Assembly (NCBI GenBank): GCA_030220185.1
Contig: JASPKZ010007294.1
Span: forward strand, 733,001-797,000
DNA: 64,000 bases
From: Diploptera punctata
Taxonomy: Eukaryota; Arthropoda; Insecta; Blattodea; Blaberidae
Direction: 5' to 3'
Part shown: positions 1 to 12,372 of the stretch, piece by piece
Layout: each line of letters starts with the position of its first letter
Numbering within the stretch: position 1 is the first letter of the stretch
Position numbers and translations under genes: made by a program
The notes under the pieces: model-generated
The model's database searches: none
What the model was told of the DNA's origin: nothing
Seen by the model: only the letters and a program-made list of their open reading frames with translations

Positions 1-754
1 ATAGTTATGAAACCACAAAATGTGCAATTGCTTCATGGCACCAAAAGGAATCGCATTACTTAAAAAAACTATAAACATATGTAGCCTATACTTCGCGCGC
101 TGTAAATTAGCAGTTACTCATTTGATGTGTTATAGCCTAAGGTCTACTCCAAGTATAGACCTGGAAGAAATCGCTGACTCTGTTTTTTGTATCAGTGTTG
201 AGATAGTTCTTATCGTGTGCCATACGCAATAATTTTGTAGTGAGATACAGTATACGTTTAGTTTATATTAGAATACTTCTAAGTGCAAATTCAAATTTGA
301 AATGACTCTTCAGTAATAACAACGTGAGTCGATATTTTTAAGTCAGTCGCACCAATTCACCTCTTGTTTCCCACAAGTACAACAATTACGCCACCCGCCA
401 GTATGGAGAGCGCGAGTTATGTCTTCGAAGTTTATATATTTTTTAGTTGAAGTAACACGAGAAAAAAATAGCGTGTCTTTAAATACATTATTATTGCAAA
501 GTAGAAAATAGCTGACCATGTGTGCTATGAACATTTTTGTCGTACGTCGAAGGAATACGATACCTTTGTTTCCTGGTGGATTTTTTACGTACTGTGACTG
601 ATTTTTCTATACTTTTCACTTAACGTTAAACCGTAACATACATTTTTTATAAACAATAGTGCTGTTTTAAAGTAAAAAAGCAATATTATATAATATTATT
701 TCACATCTATAAAAATGTTCTATTATATATAGTTATTTGGATCAGATACGGAGC
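1..754. other. AT-rich sequence, no gene seen
   Basis: Left flank of the satellite array. Short open frames are present but have no recognisable domain, codon pattern or transposon similarity. I see no tRNA-like boxes or repeat ends here. Confidence 0.6.
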
Positions 755-3700
755 AAATTGCCTGAGCACCGCGACCTACTTAACTATCCCAGTGTTATGG
801 AAATTAGTGGAATGAAAGTCTAATCTACTGTGTAACTGCCTGAGTACCGCGACCTATTTACCTATCACACCCAGTGTTATGGAGATGAGTGGAATTAAAG
901 TCTATTCTACTGTGTAACTGCCTGAGCACCGCGACCTATTTACCTATCACACCCAGTGTTACGGAGATGAGTGGAATGAAAGTCTATTCTACTGTGTAAC
1001 TGCCTGAGCACCGCGACCTATTTACCTATCACACCCAGTGTTATGGAGATGAGTGGAATGAAAGTCTATTCTAGTGTGTAACTGCCTGAGCACCGCGACC
1101 TACTTACCTATCACAACCAGTGTTATGGAGATGAGTGGAAAGAAAGTCTATTCTACTGTGTAACTGCCTGAGCACCGCGACCTACTTACCTATCACACCC
1201 AGTGTTATGAAGATGAGTGGAATGAAAGTCTATTCTACTATGTAACTGCCTGAGCACCGCGACCTATTTACCTATCACACCCAGTGTTATGGAGATGAGT
1301 GGAATGAAAGTCTATTCTACTGTGTAACTGCCTGAGACCGCGACCTACTTACCTATCACACCCAGTGTTATGGAGATGAGTGGAATGAAAGTCTATTCTA
1401 CTATGTAACTGCCTGAGCACCGCGACCTATTTACCTATCACACCCAGTGTTATGGATATGAGTGGAATGAAAGTCTACTCTAGTGTGTAACTGCCTGAGC
1501 ACCGCGACCTACTTACCTATCACAACCAGTGCTATGGAGATGAGTGGAAAGAAAGTCTATTCTACTGTGTAACTGCCTGAGCACCGCGACCTACTTACCT
1601 ATCACACCCAGTGTTATGAAGATGAGTGGAATGAAAGTCTATTCTACTATGTAACTGCCTGAGCACCGCGACCTATTTACCTATCACACCCAGTGTTATG
1701 GAGATGAGTGGAATGAAAGTCTATTCTACTGTGTAACTGCCTGAGACCGCGACCTACTTACCTATCACACCCAGTGTTATGGAGATGAGTGGAATGAAAG
1801 TCTATTTTACTATGTAACTGCCTGAGCACCGCGACCTATTTACCTATCACACCCAGTGTTATAGAGATGAGTGGAATGAAAGTCTATTTTACTGTGTAAC
1901 TGCCTGAGCACCTCGACCTATTTACCTATCACACCAGTATTATGCAGATGAGTGCAATGAAAGTCTATTCTACTATGTAAATGCCTGAGCACCGCGACCT
2001 ATTTACCTATCACACCCAGTGTTATGGAGATGAGTGGAATAAAAGTCTATTTACTGTGTAACTGCCTGAGCACCGCGACCTACTTAACTATCACACTCAG
2101 TGTTACGGAGATGATTGGAATGAAAGTCTATTCTAATGTGTAACTGCCTGAACACCGCGATCTATTTTCCTATCCCAGTGTTATGGAGATGAGTGGAATG
2201 AAAGTCTATTCTACTGTGTAACTGCCTGAGCACCGCGATATACTTACCCATCCCAGTGTTATGGAGATGAGTGTAATGAAAGTCTATTCTACAGTGTAAC
2301 TGCCTGAGCACAGCGATCTACTTACCTAACCCCGTGTTATGGAGATGATTAAATGAAAGTCTATTTTACTGTGCAACTACCTGAGCACCGCGACCTATTT
2401 ACCTATCACACCAGTGTTATGGAGATGAGTGGAATGAAAGTCTATTCTACAGTGTAACTGCCTGAGCACAGCGATCTACTTACCTAACCCCGTGTTATGG
2501 AGATGATTAAATGAAAGTCTATTTTACTGTGCAACTACCTGAGCACCGCGACCTATTTACCTATCACACCAGTGTTATGGAGATGAGTGGAATGAAAGTC
2601 TATTCTAGTGTGTAACTGCCTGAGCACCGCGACCTACTTACCTATCACACCCAGTGTTATGGAGATGAGTGGAATAAAAGTATATTCTACTGTGTAACTG
2701 CCTGAGCACCGCGACCTACTTACCTATCACACACAGTGTTATGGAGATGAGTGGAATGAAAGTCTATTCTAGTGTGTAACTGTCTGAGCACCTATCACAC
2801 CCAGTGTTATGGAGATGAGTGGAATGAAAGTTTATTCTACTGTGTAACTGCCTGAGCACCGTGACCTATCTACCTATCACACCAGTGTTATGGATATGAA
2901 TGGAATGAAAGTCTATTCTACTGTGTAAGTTCCTGAGCACCGCGACCTACTTACCTATCGCACCCAGTGTTATGGAGATGAGTGGAATGAAAGTCTATTC
3001 TACTGTGTAACTGCCAGAGCACCGCGACCTATTTACCTATCACACCCAGTGTTATGGAGATGAGTGGAATGAAAGTCCATTCTACTGTGTAACTGCCTGA
3101 GCACCGCGACCTACTTACCTATCACACCCAGTGCTATGGAGATGAGTGGAATGAAAGTCTATTCTACTGTGTAACTGCCTGAGCTTCGCGACCTATTTAC
3201 CTATCACACCCAGTGTTATGGAGATGAGTGGAATAAAAGTCTATTCTACTGTGTAACTGCCTGAGCACCGCGACCTATTTACCTATCACACCCAGTGTTA
3301 TGGAGATGAGTGGAATGAAAGTCTATTCTACTGTGTAACTGCCTGAGCACCGCGACCTATTTACCTATCACACCCAGTGTTATGGAGATGAGTGGAATGA
3401 AAGTCTATTCTACTGTGTAACTGCCTGAGCACCGCGACCTATTTACCTATCACACCCAGTGTTATGGAGATGAGTGGAATGAAAGTCTATTCTACTGTGT
3501 AACTGCCTGAGCACCGCGACCTATATACCTATCACACCCAGTGTTATGGAGATGAATCGAATGAAAGTCTATTCTACTGTGTAACTGCCTGAGCACCGCG
3601 ACCCATTTACCTATCACACCCAGTGTTATGGAGATGAATGGAATGAAAGTCTATTCTACTGTGTAACTGCCTAAGCACCGCGACCAATATACCTATCACA

Positions 3701-5456
3701 CCCAGTGTTATGGAGATGAGTGGGATGAAAGTCTATTCTACTGTGTAACTGCCTGAGCACCGCGACCTATTTACCTATCACACCCAGTGTTATGGAGATG
3801 AGTGGAATGAAAGTCTATTCTACTGTTTAACTGCTCTGCACCGCGACCTACTTATCTATCACACCCAGTGTTATGGAGATGAGTGGAATGAAAGTCTATT
3901 CTACTGTGTAAGTTCCTGAGCACCGCGACCTACTTACCTATCACACCCAGTGTTATGGAGATGAGTGGAATGAAAGTATATTCTACTGTGTAACTGCCTG
4001 AGCACCGCGACCTACTTACCTATCACACCCAGTGTTATGGAGATGAGTGGAATGAAAGTCTATTTTACTGTGTAACTGCCTGAGCACCGCGACCTACTTA
4101 ACTATCACACTCAGTGTTATGGAGATGTATGGAATGAAAGTCTATTCTACTGTGTAACTGCCTGAGCAACGTGACATACTTACCTATCACACCCAGTGTT
4201 ATGGAGATGAGTGGAATGAAAGTCTATTCTAATGTGTAACTGCCTGAGCACCACGACCTATTTACCTATCACACCCAGTGTTATGGAGATGAATGGAATG
4301 AAAGTCTATTCTACTGTGTAACTGCCTGAGCACCGCGACCTACTTACCTATCACACCCAGTGTTATTGAGATGAATGGAATGAAAGTCTGTTCTACTGTG
4401 TAACTGCATGAGCACCGCGACCTATTTACCTATCACACTCAGTGTTATGGAGATGTATGGAATGAAAGTCTATTCTACTGTGTAACTGCCTGAGCAACGT
4501 GACATACTTACCTATCACACCCAGGGTAATGGAGATGAGTGGAATGAAAGTCTATTCTACTGTGTAACTGCCTGAGCACCGCGATCTACTTACCTATTCC
4601 AGTGCTATGGGATGAGTGGAATGAAAGTCTTTTCTACTGTGTAACTGTCTGAGCACCGCGACCTACTTACCTATCACACCCAGTGTTATGGAGATGAATG
4701 GAATTAAAGTCTATTCTACTGTGTAACTGCATGAGTACCGCGACCTATTTACCAATCGCACCCAGTGTTATGGATATGAATGGAATGAAAGTCTATTCTA
4801 CTGTGTAACTGCATGAGCACCGCGACCTATTTACCTATCGCACCCAGTGTTATGGATATGAATGGAATGAAAGTCTATTCTACTGTGTAACTGCCTGAGC
4901 ACCGCGACATACTTACCTATCACACCCAGTGTTATGGAGATGAGTGGAATGAAAGTCTATTCTACTGTGTAACTGCCTGAGCACCGCGATCTACTTACCT
5001 ATTCCAGTGCTATGGGATGAGTGGAATGAAAATCTTTTCTACTGTGTAACTGCCTGAGCTTCGCGACCTATTTACCTATCACACCCAGTGTTATGGAGAT
5101 GAATGGAATGAAAGTCTATTCTACAGTGTAACTTCCTGAGCACCGCGACCTACTTACCTATCACACCCAGTGTTATGGAGATGAGTGGAATGAAGGTCTA
5201 TTCTACTGTGTAAGTGCCTGAGCACCGCGACCTACTTACCTATCACACCCAGTGTTATGGAGATGAGTGGAATGAAAATCTATTCTACTTTGTAACTGCC
5301 TGAGACCGCGACCTACTTACCTATCACACCCAGTGTTATGGAGATGAGTGGAATGAAAGTCTATTCTACTGTGTAACTGCCTGAGCACCGCGACCTACTT
5401 ACCTATCACACCCAGTGTTATGGAGATGAGTGGAATGAAAGTCTATTCTACTGTGT
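755..5456. repeat. 82 bp satellite array, about 57 units
   Basis: Tandem array with an 82 bp period, measured from successive starts at 916 and 998 and again over 328 bp (4 units) at 4111 and 4439. Each unit contains AACTGCCTGAGCACCGCGAC, then a CTATCACACCCAGTGTTATG segment, then GGAATGAAAGTCTATTCTAC. Most units differ by a few substitutions; some lose 1 to 8 bases, for example GAGACCG for GAGCACCG at 1331, 1740 and 5301. Unit similarity is high across the whole array, as expected for a satellite kept similar by unequal exchange. No open reading frame runs through it. The right edge is sharp at TACTGTGT; the left edge fades through a diverged unit with a short deletion. I do not recognise the family. 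Confidence 0.95.
998..1816. repeat. Higher-order duplication, five satellite units (409 bp) twice
   Basis: Private variants recur 409 bp apart (4 x 82 + 81). They are the ATCACAACCAG variant, GGAAAGAAAG, the TGAAGATGAG variant and the one-base-shorter GAGACCG unit (1331 and 1740). This shows a recent block duplication of five units. Further block duplications are a 158 bp dimer (2308 and 2466), a 328 bp tetramer (4164 and 4492) and a 405 bp block (4576 and 4981). Confidence 0.85.
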
Positions 5457-5689
5457 TGTTTAAGGTGTAGGTCGTCATATGGGTCCGACACGTCAGGTTC
5501 TACTCGCATGACCCACACCGCTATATTTAGGTGGTCGTAATGGGAAACTACAATCCTCCCTCTGCCTCCTTTTGCACTTTTTATTACTCAGGTTTGGAGT
5601 CATGAAACAACATCCTGGTGGTCCCACTAGATCCCCATATCCACATGTTTTCAACAGGTGTGGATTGACAGCCAAACTATTTTTCTAAC
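5457..5689. other. Unassigned sequence between satellite and SINE
   Basis: Not part of the 82 bp satellite. It contains no recognised domain or repeat end. Confidence 0.5.
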
Positions 5690-5913
5690 GTGAGATGAGC
5701 TTAAGGTTGTCATGAAATGAATCAGATTTGAAATGACATAAAGGGGGGAAGGGGAATGGAGTGTGTTGGTGAGGTGAAATTTGGAAATGGAAGAACCACA
5801 AGAAAAACCCCAGTGTCCCACTACCAATACCCCTCCGAAAAAGCCAGAATTCGAACCCGAGATCCCAGTCGAGAGAGTCATGCACGCTTAACGACTCGTC
5901 CACCGAGTCGGTT
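5690..5913 (-). repeat. tRNA-derived SINE (family C)
   Basis: Read on the minus strand, it opens with a tRNA-like head: GACTCGGTGGACGAGTCG with an A-box-like stretch, then GGGTTCGAATTCTGG, a good Pol III B box. A GT/CCC-rich body follows, with the runs TTTCTTGTGG and CCCCTTCCCCCC. The head is close to a tRNA but lacks a foldable acceptor stem, so I call a SINE and not a tRNA gene. The 3' boundary (low coordinate) is uncertain and I found no target duplication. Confidence 0.65.
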
Positions 5914-6241
5914 TAAACTCAGATCAAGTAGATCTAGTAGAAACTGTAATTTAACAATCGTTTACTTTTATCCAATAGAATTTTCATTTGTTTGTTACGT
6001 ATTTTTTATGACGTGAAAGATCAGACTCATTTATATAGAATATTTTTTAGTTGCAGACTAGATCTTTCTTGTGTGATTTTCGTTAAAATTGTTTAACATT
6101 AAAACCGAAGCCTGTGTTTACAAGTAGGCCTAAAGAGATTTTGTTGTTAAAATTATCTAATTACTAATGGCAAATAAAATATTTATTTTGAATATAAGGA
6201 AATAAATGTTTTTAGAATCGAGAAACACTCCTCTATCTTTC

Positions 6242-6244
<3 letters not shown>

Positions 6245-6303
<59 letters not shown>
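6245..6303. repeat. (CT)n microsatellite
   Basis: About 29 uninterrupted CT dinucleotides. The long open frames across it on both strands are artefacts of the simple repeat. Confidence 0.95.
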
Positions 6304-6305
<2 letters not shown>

Positions 6306-6526
6306 ATTCTCTCTCTCATCAACTCTCGAGAAAAATCTCTCTCTCTGTAGGTCTCAGTTTTAACATCTCTTTTGCAGGTACTTTTACTTCCCTTGCCTTC
6401 AAAACCACTTGTCGGCAAAGGATATTTTTAAACTTTAGACCACAGAAGGACACGGGGAGTGATAAGCGGAGTATCTGGACCACCTCTGAGACAACACGAA
6501 TATTTGGGACTCATATAGTCTTACCA

Positions 6527-6868
6527 GTCCATCGCTGTGGTCTCGAGGTAGCATGCGCCTTGTCACGCAGCGGGCCTGGGTTCGATCCCCGGTCGGGGCA
6601 GTTTTTCTGGGTGAGCTTTTTATCGGGGTTTTTCCTCACCTGTAAGACAAATGTCAGGCAAACTTTAAGGCCAAAACGGTCTCCGAAATCATATGGTCAT
6701 CATCATCATCCTTATCATTGTCATCATCATCATCATCCTTCACCGGTGTGGAAAGCAACGGGAAGCTACCACACCTACAATTCCCTAGTAAAGCTGCAAG
6801 TATAGCATGAAAATGCTATGATTGCAGTGAAAGACCTGATCTCGGGCAGAATTACTATGGATCGATGG
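6527..6868 (+). repeat. tRNA-derived SINE (family A), full length, with target duplication
   Basis: The tRNA-like head GTCCATCGCTGTGGTCTCGA carries a B box, GGGTTCGATCCCC. A conserved body follows (TTTTTATCGGGGTTTTTCCT, ACAAATGTCAGG), then an ATC/ATCATC tract, then a 3' region with CACCGGTGTGGAAAGC and the end CGGGCAGAATTACTATGGAT. Target-site duplications flank it: ATATAGTCTTACCA at 6513-6526 and ATATAATCTTACCA at 6869-6882 (13 of 14 match). The copy at 14940 is the same family at nearly the same length (340 bp), so both appear full length. Confidence 0.92.
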
Positions 6869-6947
6869 ATATAATCTTACCAACAAGGCGAATGTATTAA
6901 GGATGATTATATTGGCCAGATAGTGTCCGTGGACTATTTGACCTTAT

Positions 6948-7074
6948 AGGTTCTTGACAATTTGTCTTTCAGACGAGAAAAAAACCCCGAAAAAACATTT
7001 ACTCAGGAAACTTGTCCCGTCCGGGGATCGAGCCCGGATTCCCTGCTTCGAGGCAACGAGACCGCAGCGATGGA
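6948..7074 (-). repeat. SINE family A relative, minus strand, 5' part
   Basis: On the minus strand it reads TCCATCGCTGCGGTCTCG, then GGGCTCGATCCCCGG (B box), then ACAAGTTTCCTGAG and a TTTTTTCGGGG stretch. Its body differs from the two full-length family A copies and matches the subfamily at 43043 (GACAAGTTTCCTGAG). It is truncated before the 3' half. Confidence 0.75.
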
Positions 7075-8790
7075 ACAATTCTACAAGGACAAATTGAGGG
7101 GATAAGCGCAACAGTGGTCTCACACTTCCGAATGCGAAAATGTAAATATTGACTCCATTTGTTGCTTTTGACTTGAACTTTATACTAACTAGAAGAATCA
7201 AATTTATCATGTATAGCTTTATACGAAGCCTCTAAATTTCACCCTATTAAAATCACTCCTGCTGGAATACAACGTTGGTCCAACTCTAGATAACCAATGA
7301 GAATTCAGGAGTATTCACGTATAACATTAGCAAAGATGACGTCTGTAATGATAATGTGTCTCAAATATTGTAAAAGAATAAAAATCGACTTCAGAAAAAG
7401 TCGCGAAAGAAAAAGAAAATTGTGTATTCTCGTAAATTTTGCATAAAACAAAACCATGCCCCCTTTTTTTGTTACAAACTATCCACTAAAATATGTCAAA
7501 GAGAAAAAAGTATCTAGTGTCAGTTCATGTTTATCTTCCATGTAGTACGAGGTCCTTCTTTGGGCTAATAGAGAATAAAAAAATGATGTAAAAATAGATT
7601 TATATATCTTTTGAGTGTACAAACGTTATTAAAACTACTAGGGCAGTTAAATAAAATACTGTAATAGAAATACAACAGACTATTTTTGTAAACACTATGT
7701 CTCTAATAACCAATTGTAAAATTGACAGAATAAAACCCCTACTCCTTCCAATAGCATTGCTCTAGAAGTATTCTTACTCAGGTGGGAATTACGTAAAGGA
7801 CTAAAGAGAAAGATGCGGACATAATATTTTAATGTTACTCAGAAATATTCCAAACCAAGATAAGTAAATACAAATAAAATAGGAACATTTGTGACCTTTT
7901 CAAATATATACCCGCAGTTTATCATTAATTTTATAACAGTGAGATTTCTGGATATAGGGTTGACAAATTTCAGATATAAATTGGAGGATAAAGAAGGATT
8001 CTTTGGCCTACCTGATAATGTGTAGGTTAATAAAATATGTAATAATAACGCGATATAGCTATTCAACAAATAATAAAAATATTTTAACCAAGGAAAATTA
8101 ATGAGTTGTATACAATTGCTGAATGTAGATGACATGTCGGATCACCTGTTTTATCAGTAGTTTCTAAGATCAGGTAACAAAATATGGCATGAAGTGTCTA
8201 AAAACACAAAAGGAAAACAATTCTTGCAATGCAAGTGTATAACTCCACCAGTCACCGTTCACCTCATTAATTTAAAACAAAATACTGTGAAAATGTCTTT
8301 GTAAAGCTTAAATATAACCGTTGAGATTTAAAGTAAAAAGCATTACTTATTTTAAACAAATTTCTTCTTCTGTCTTACATTTAAATACATTTCAGTGTAA
8401 TAGTGGTCCAACCAAGAAAAAGTTTCACCATTGAACTCTAATATAAGTAAAACTATTGCTAAAAAGATATACATAATTATAGTTAAGTTGACTAAATATC
8501 ATACAACAAACCATTACCAATAAAATGGTATTCTTCAAACTTTAAGGAAAACCTCATTTCTCCATTATTATTAAAAAAATGATTTAGGCCACTATTGCGC
8601 TTATCCTCTTGAAATGATCTGCGCGCTTATTCATTACTTCTGGTTTCTGCATTAAGCTCTATCCTGCAACACATTATTGAAATGCTGCTTACAATTCATG
8701 AATTTTCTCTACATTTGTGGTATTATAATAATCTTCACAAACAAATGCAGTCCACATAGTTATGTTTCATTTGATAAAAAGTTGTTTATC
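7075..8790. other. AT-rich sequence, no gene seen
   Basis: 1.7 kb without a recognisable coding region. One 98-residue open frame lies on the minus strand at 7839-8135; it has no known motif and I do not call it a gene. Confidence 0.55.
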
Positions 8791-9343
8791 ATAAGTAATG
8801 CCACGAGTGATTTCTAAATTATCGATGATTCACGACTCACGAAGTGAGGAGTGAATTTATCTAGAGAATTTGGAAATCAAGAGTGGCATTTGGTAGGACT
8901 ACTTAACGAATAAAATTAAGCTGTTTATTCACAAATTATTGTTTAACTATAGTTATTTTAAAATATTTATGTATTTAATGTAAACGGCGATGTTTGAAAA
9001 CAAATCAGAAATGTGAGGTTATGTTCATTCACTGCAACTAGATCATATTATTTATTGCCAAATAAGATCGCAATACTGTAAGAATGTACCCAAGTGGTGA
9101 AATAATGAAACACATCAAACTATATATCATAATCAACATTACGGGTTATTCATAGGAGAAAAATAATGTTCTGTCCTGTTCAGAACATTAAAAAGGAGGA
9201 GCTTTCTTTACCACAAAAGCAGGAGCTGATAAAGATAAATCGATAAAGAGCGAGGTGAAACACTACTGTCATTGGTTGTAAAACAAAATTCATTGAAACG
9301 TGATTGGTCATTGACTAGTATTTGTGGCATGAGTTAAATAGTC
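8791..9343 (+). repeat. Dispersed repeat R1, copy A, with terminal hairpin
   Basis: First of two direct tandem copies; a third, inverted copy is at 34842-35289. It opens with a near-perfect hairpin at 8797-8890 whose arms begin and end AATGCCAC / GTGGCATT. Past a unique body it ends TTTGTGGCATGAGTTAAATA. The motif ATGCCAC therefore sits inverted near both ends, as in a foldback or MITE-like non-autonomous DNA element. There is no coding capacity, and I do not recognise the family. Confidence 0.75.
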
Positions 9344-10026
9344 ACAAGTAATGCCACGAGTGACTTTCAATTTATCTAGAGAATTTGGAAATCAAGAGTG
9401 GCATTTGTTAGGACTATTTAACGAATAAAGTTAAGCTGTTTACTCACAAATCATTATTTAAATATAGTTATTTTAAAATGTTTATATATTTAATATCCAT
9501 CCATCCATCCGTAGTAATTCTGCCCGAAGGCAGCACGCTACCTCGAGACGACAGCGGTGGACATATTTAATATAAACAGCGATGTTTGAAAACAAATGAG
9601 AAACGTTATGTTTCATTTGTCTATCACTGCAACCAGATTATATTTATTGCCAAATACAATCACAATATTGTAAGAATGCACCCTAGTGGAGAAAAAATGA
9701 AACACATGATTACAGGTTATTAATTAATTTCTGATGTCCTATGATGTAAATATGTCAATTATATTTTTCTCCAATAATACGTTTAAGAAAGTGCAAACAG
9801 TGGTTTCTTTTTATTATGGTATAATCAATTGCTACGAATGTTTTTCTACTATATCTCGCAAGCAGAATATGGTAACATTCGTGCACTATATATACAATCT
9901 GGGAGCCACTTGATAAAATGAAAGTGATAAAATCGAGGTGAAAAACGACTGTGATTGGTTGTAATTCAAAATTCATTGAAATGTGATTGGTCATTGACTG
10001 CCATTTGAGGCATGAGTTAAATAGTC
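9344..10026 (+). repeat. Dispersed repeat R1, copy B, carrying a mini-SINE
   Basis: It follows copy A directly, with the junction at GTCACAAGTAATGCCAC. It matches copy A through the body and the end GGCATGAGTTAAATAGTC. It lacks the centre of the terminal hairpin, keeping only the outer arms, and it contains the 66 bp SINE insertion at 9497-9562, which copies A and C do not have. Confidence 0.75.
9497..9562 (-). repeat. 66 bp internally deleted SINE (family A) with 11 bp target duplication
   Basis: On the minus strand it reads GTCCACCGCTGTCGTCTCGA, then GGTAGCGTGCTGCCTT joined directly to CGGGCAGAATTACTACGG, and ends in (ATGG)3. This is the first 36 bases plus the 3' end of family A, without the B box and body. 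It is flanked by ATATTTAATAT at 9486-9496 and 9563-9573. The sibling repeats at about 8971 and 35095 show the uninterrupted empty site. Confidence 0.88.
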
Positions 10027-10620
10027 GTGTAAAAGACAAATACAGATATTGTATTCCAGGTTTTATGCTTATAATAAATTGCCTTTAACAAACACTATTC
10101 AAAGCTCGCAGGTCTATTTCATAGTTAATTTTCACGGTCATTATGAGAGCGAATCAGCAAAACTCAATGGCGTTACAGCTAGGCTTCAGGGACGACACAC
10201 AACTCGCCATTTTCCCTTATATCTCTAAAAAAAGTAGTATATGCTAATTCATTTATATTTATAGGCGCTTTAATGTTTAAAATCATATTGCGACTAGAAT
10301 ATTGGCTGTACTATGTCCGATAGAATGTACACTTTGCAACAAAAAAAGAATGGGCGGACTCTTGGTCTCAAATATTTTAAGATGCAACGCGCGATTCACA
10401 CGAGTAAATTAATTGCATAGTAGAGCTACAATACGTTTCCCTTCTTCCTTTGACGAGTATTATTTCAAGCTCAATTAGCCAGCGTACGCTTAGATCAGTG
10501 CTTAGTGGTTTGATTCGTACGCGATTCCAGATGAGGTTAAAATTTTTAATTGTTAAAATGCTTTCTATTTTGTTCTGTCTGTCCATTCTTAAAGAAAAGT
10601 ACTAACTATTTGGAAGTATT
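10027..10620. other. No gene seen
   Basis: AT-rich sequence. A 69-residue minus-strand open frame at 10377-10586 has no recognisable motif. Confidence 0.5.
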
Positions 10621-10624
10621 ACTA

Positions 10625-10656
<32 letters not shown>

Positions 10657-11255
10657 TATCTACTTATTTATTTATTTATTTATTTATTTATTCATTCATT
10701 TATTTATAAACAGGTCTACAATGTAATAAAACATCTTTCTGTGCCCAAAGCTTTTTAAATATTATCTTCTTTCTCCATTCTTCTCTATCTTCATATTCCA
10801 ATTCTTCCAGACCTAGCTCCCTCATATCTCTTCTTACATCATCCATCTATGTAAATCTAGGTGAACCTCTCTTTCCTTTCCCGGGTGGAATCCATTCCAA
10901 AGCTTGTATGGGTAATCTTTTTTTTTTTTTGGCATCCTACGTGTATGACCATACCATTCTAGTGTCTGTATCTCACAAAATCTAATATTGAATTTTGGAC
11001 TTTCATTTGTTGTCTGATGATTTATTTCTAATTTGTTTCCAATTTAGAATGTATAGTTTCAGTAGACATAAGCTTTAAACTCAAATTTTTATTCAACTGC
11101 CAAGTTTCTGCACAGTATGTTAATGTGTTTCGAATTATGGATTTATAAATTTCTAATTTGGTATCCATTCATATGTTCTTATCACACAAAACGTCGTTTA
11201 TTATTGTCCATCATCTATGGGCTATTGCTATGCTGGACATGACATATATAAACTA
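10621..11255 (-). pseudogene. LINE 3' fragment (C-terminal end of a non-LTR reverse transcriptase protein)
   Basis: In broken minus-strand frames the translation gives a typical LINE C-terminus: a YCAETW motif, then EWIPPGKGKRGSPRFTW, then DMRELGLEELEYEDREEW. The element is 5'-truncated near 11255. Its 3' end runs into TTTATTTA and ATT repeats at 10628-10705, which are probably its expanded tail. The stops and frameshifts mark it as dead. The same family ends at 17388-17530 (IRELGLEELEWEDRKEW) on the plus strand. I cannot name the clade from this part alone. Confidence 0.8.
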
Positions 11256-12180
11256 AATATTTTAATTGAAGGGTGAAACTTTTTTCTTACTAATACGTAA
11301 TAAATAAATAAACACATACATATATGAAGCTATATTACCTTTTATTACATAAATTCATAGCATTACACAATTCAATTTATACCGGTAGCTAAATAGTGTT
11401 ATAGAGTTTACGAAGACAGGAATGTTACTTAATATAGTGTAAAGTGGACGTAGATTACATGACAGGAATTAAATGTTATAGGATGTATTTTGCGTAAATA
11501 CAAATGCATAACATTGTTGAAAGATTCGAACCCTGAGCTTTCATACCTGTTTCATCTTCTTGAAGTGGTTTAACGATCTACACTACTCGAACGCCGGATA
11601 GTAGTTGTTTAAATATTGGTTGTCTTGTACTTTTGCGCTATGAACGAGAGTTTAACTTTAATTGAAATGTCGCAATTTGAGTAATATAGCATTTGTCGAA
11701 CACTCGTAAATATCTAGAAACATGTCTCCTTCACTGTTAAAACCAAATACAGCGTATTTAAAACATTTAACAGTGCGTTACTCGTGAATCACAGCTTTAG
11801 CTTTTTGAGCATGCGCAGTGGGCCATAACAGGGACTCTGCTTTTAGAAGCGTCTCATTATTTTTGTCGCTAAAGTGTACATTTATAATCATGAGTGAATA
11901 CATATTTTTCCCCTGTATATGTAGTTATAAGAAAAGCTTAAATGTCGACGAATTACACTGAAATGACGCTTAGTCAAGAGTTTTAAATTAAATATTTTTA
12001 CACATTTTGAGCTATAATACTACAAGCTTCACACCTTAGCACATATCTTTAAATATATTAATATTATTGCGGAATTATTATACATTTTCGTCAATCCCAT
12101 TATTTTTCATTAACTGACATAGCAAGAAAGGGGGACAAATTGTAAGTTTTATTATTGTAATTCTTAAGGTACTTACAGAC
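11256..12180. other. Mostly unassigned; one tRNA-like B box
   Basis: On the minus strand at 11521-11605, GCTCAGGGTTCGAATC is a near-consensus Pol III B box, with a poor A box upstream. This may be a decayed tRNA-derived SINE head. No other feature is seen in this stretch. Confidence 0.4.
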
Positions 12181-12372
12181 TTGTGCGCTGCACCGTGCTC
12201 GCGCACCACGTTCTTTAGATTTGTACGGGGTTTCAAGCTGCGCGCATGCCGCACACATGCGGCGCACCACGATCCACTCATTGTCGGTTTTTTCCACAAA
12301 CACTTCGAGTGTTTGCTGTTCATATTTGGATGGGAGCGTGAGAGGTTCGTTGTTTTCCGCGCGCACCCATAG
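12181..12372. other. GC-rich island of unknown origin
   Basis: About 190 bp dense in GCGC and CGCGC (GTGCGCTGCACC, GCGCGCATGCCGCAC, CCGCGCGCACCC) within AT-rich surroundings. An 88-residue minus-strand open frame spans it but has no recognised domain. It begins just right of TTAAGGTACTTACAG, so a small DNA transposon is possible. I could not find matching terminal repeats. Confidence 0.4.

Noticed and set aside
755..5456. CRISPR-like array of direct repeats
   Set aside because: The whole 82 bp unit is conserved with no unique spacers, and the context is eukaryotic. It is a satellite.
6206..6805. 199-residue open frame
   Set aside because: It is translated CT microsatellite followed by SINE sequence; there is no real gene.
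12100..12366. 88-residue host protein
   Set aside because: No domain, no supporting context, and its composition follows the GC-rich island.
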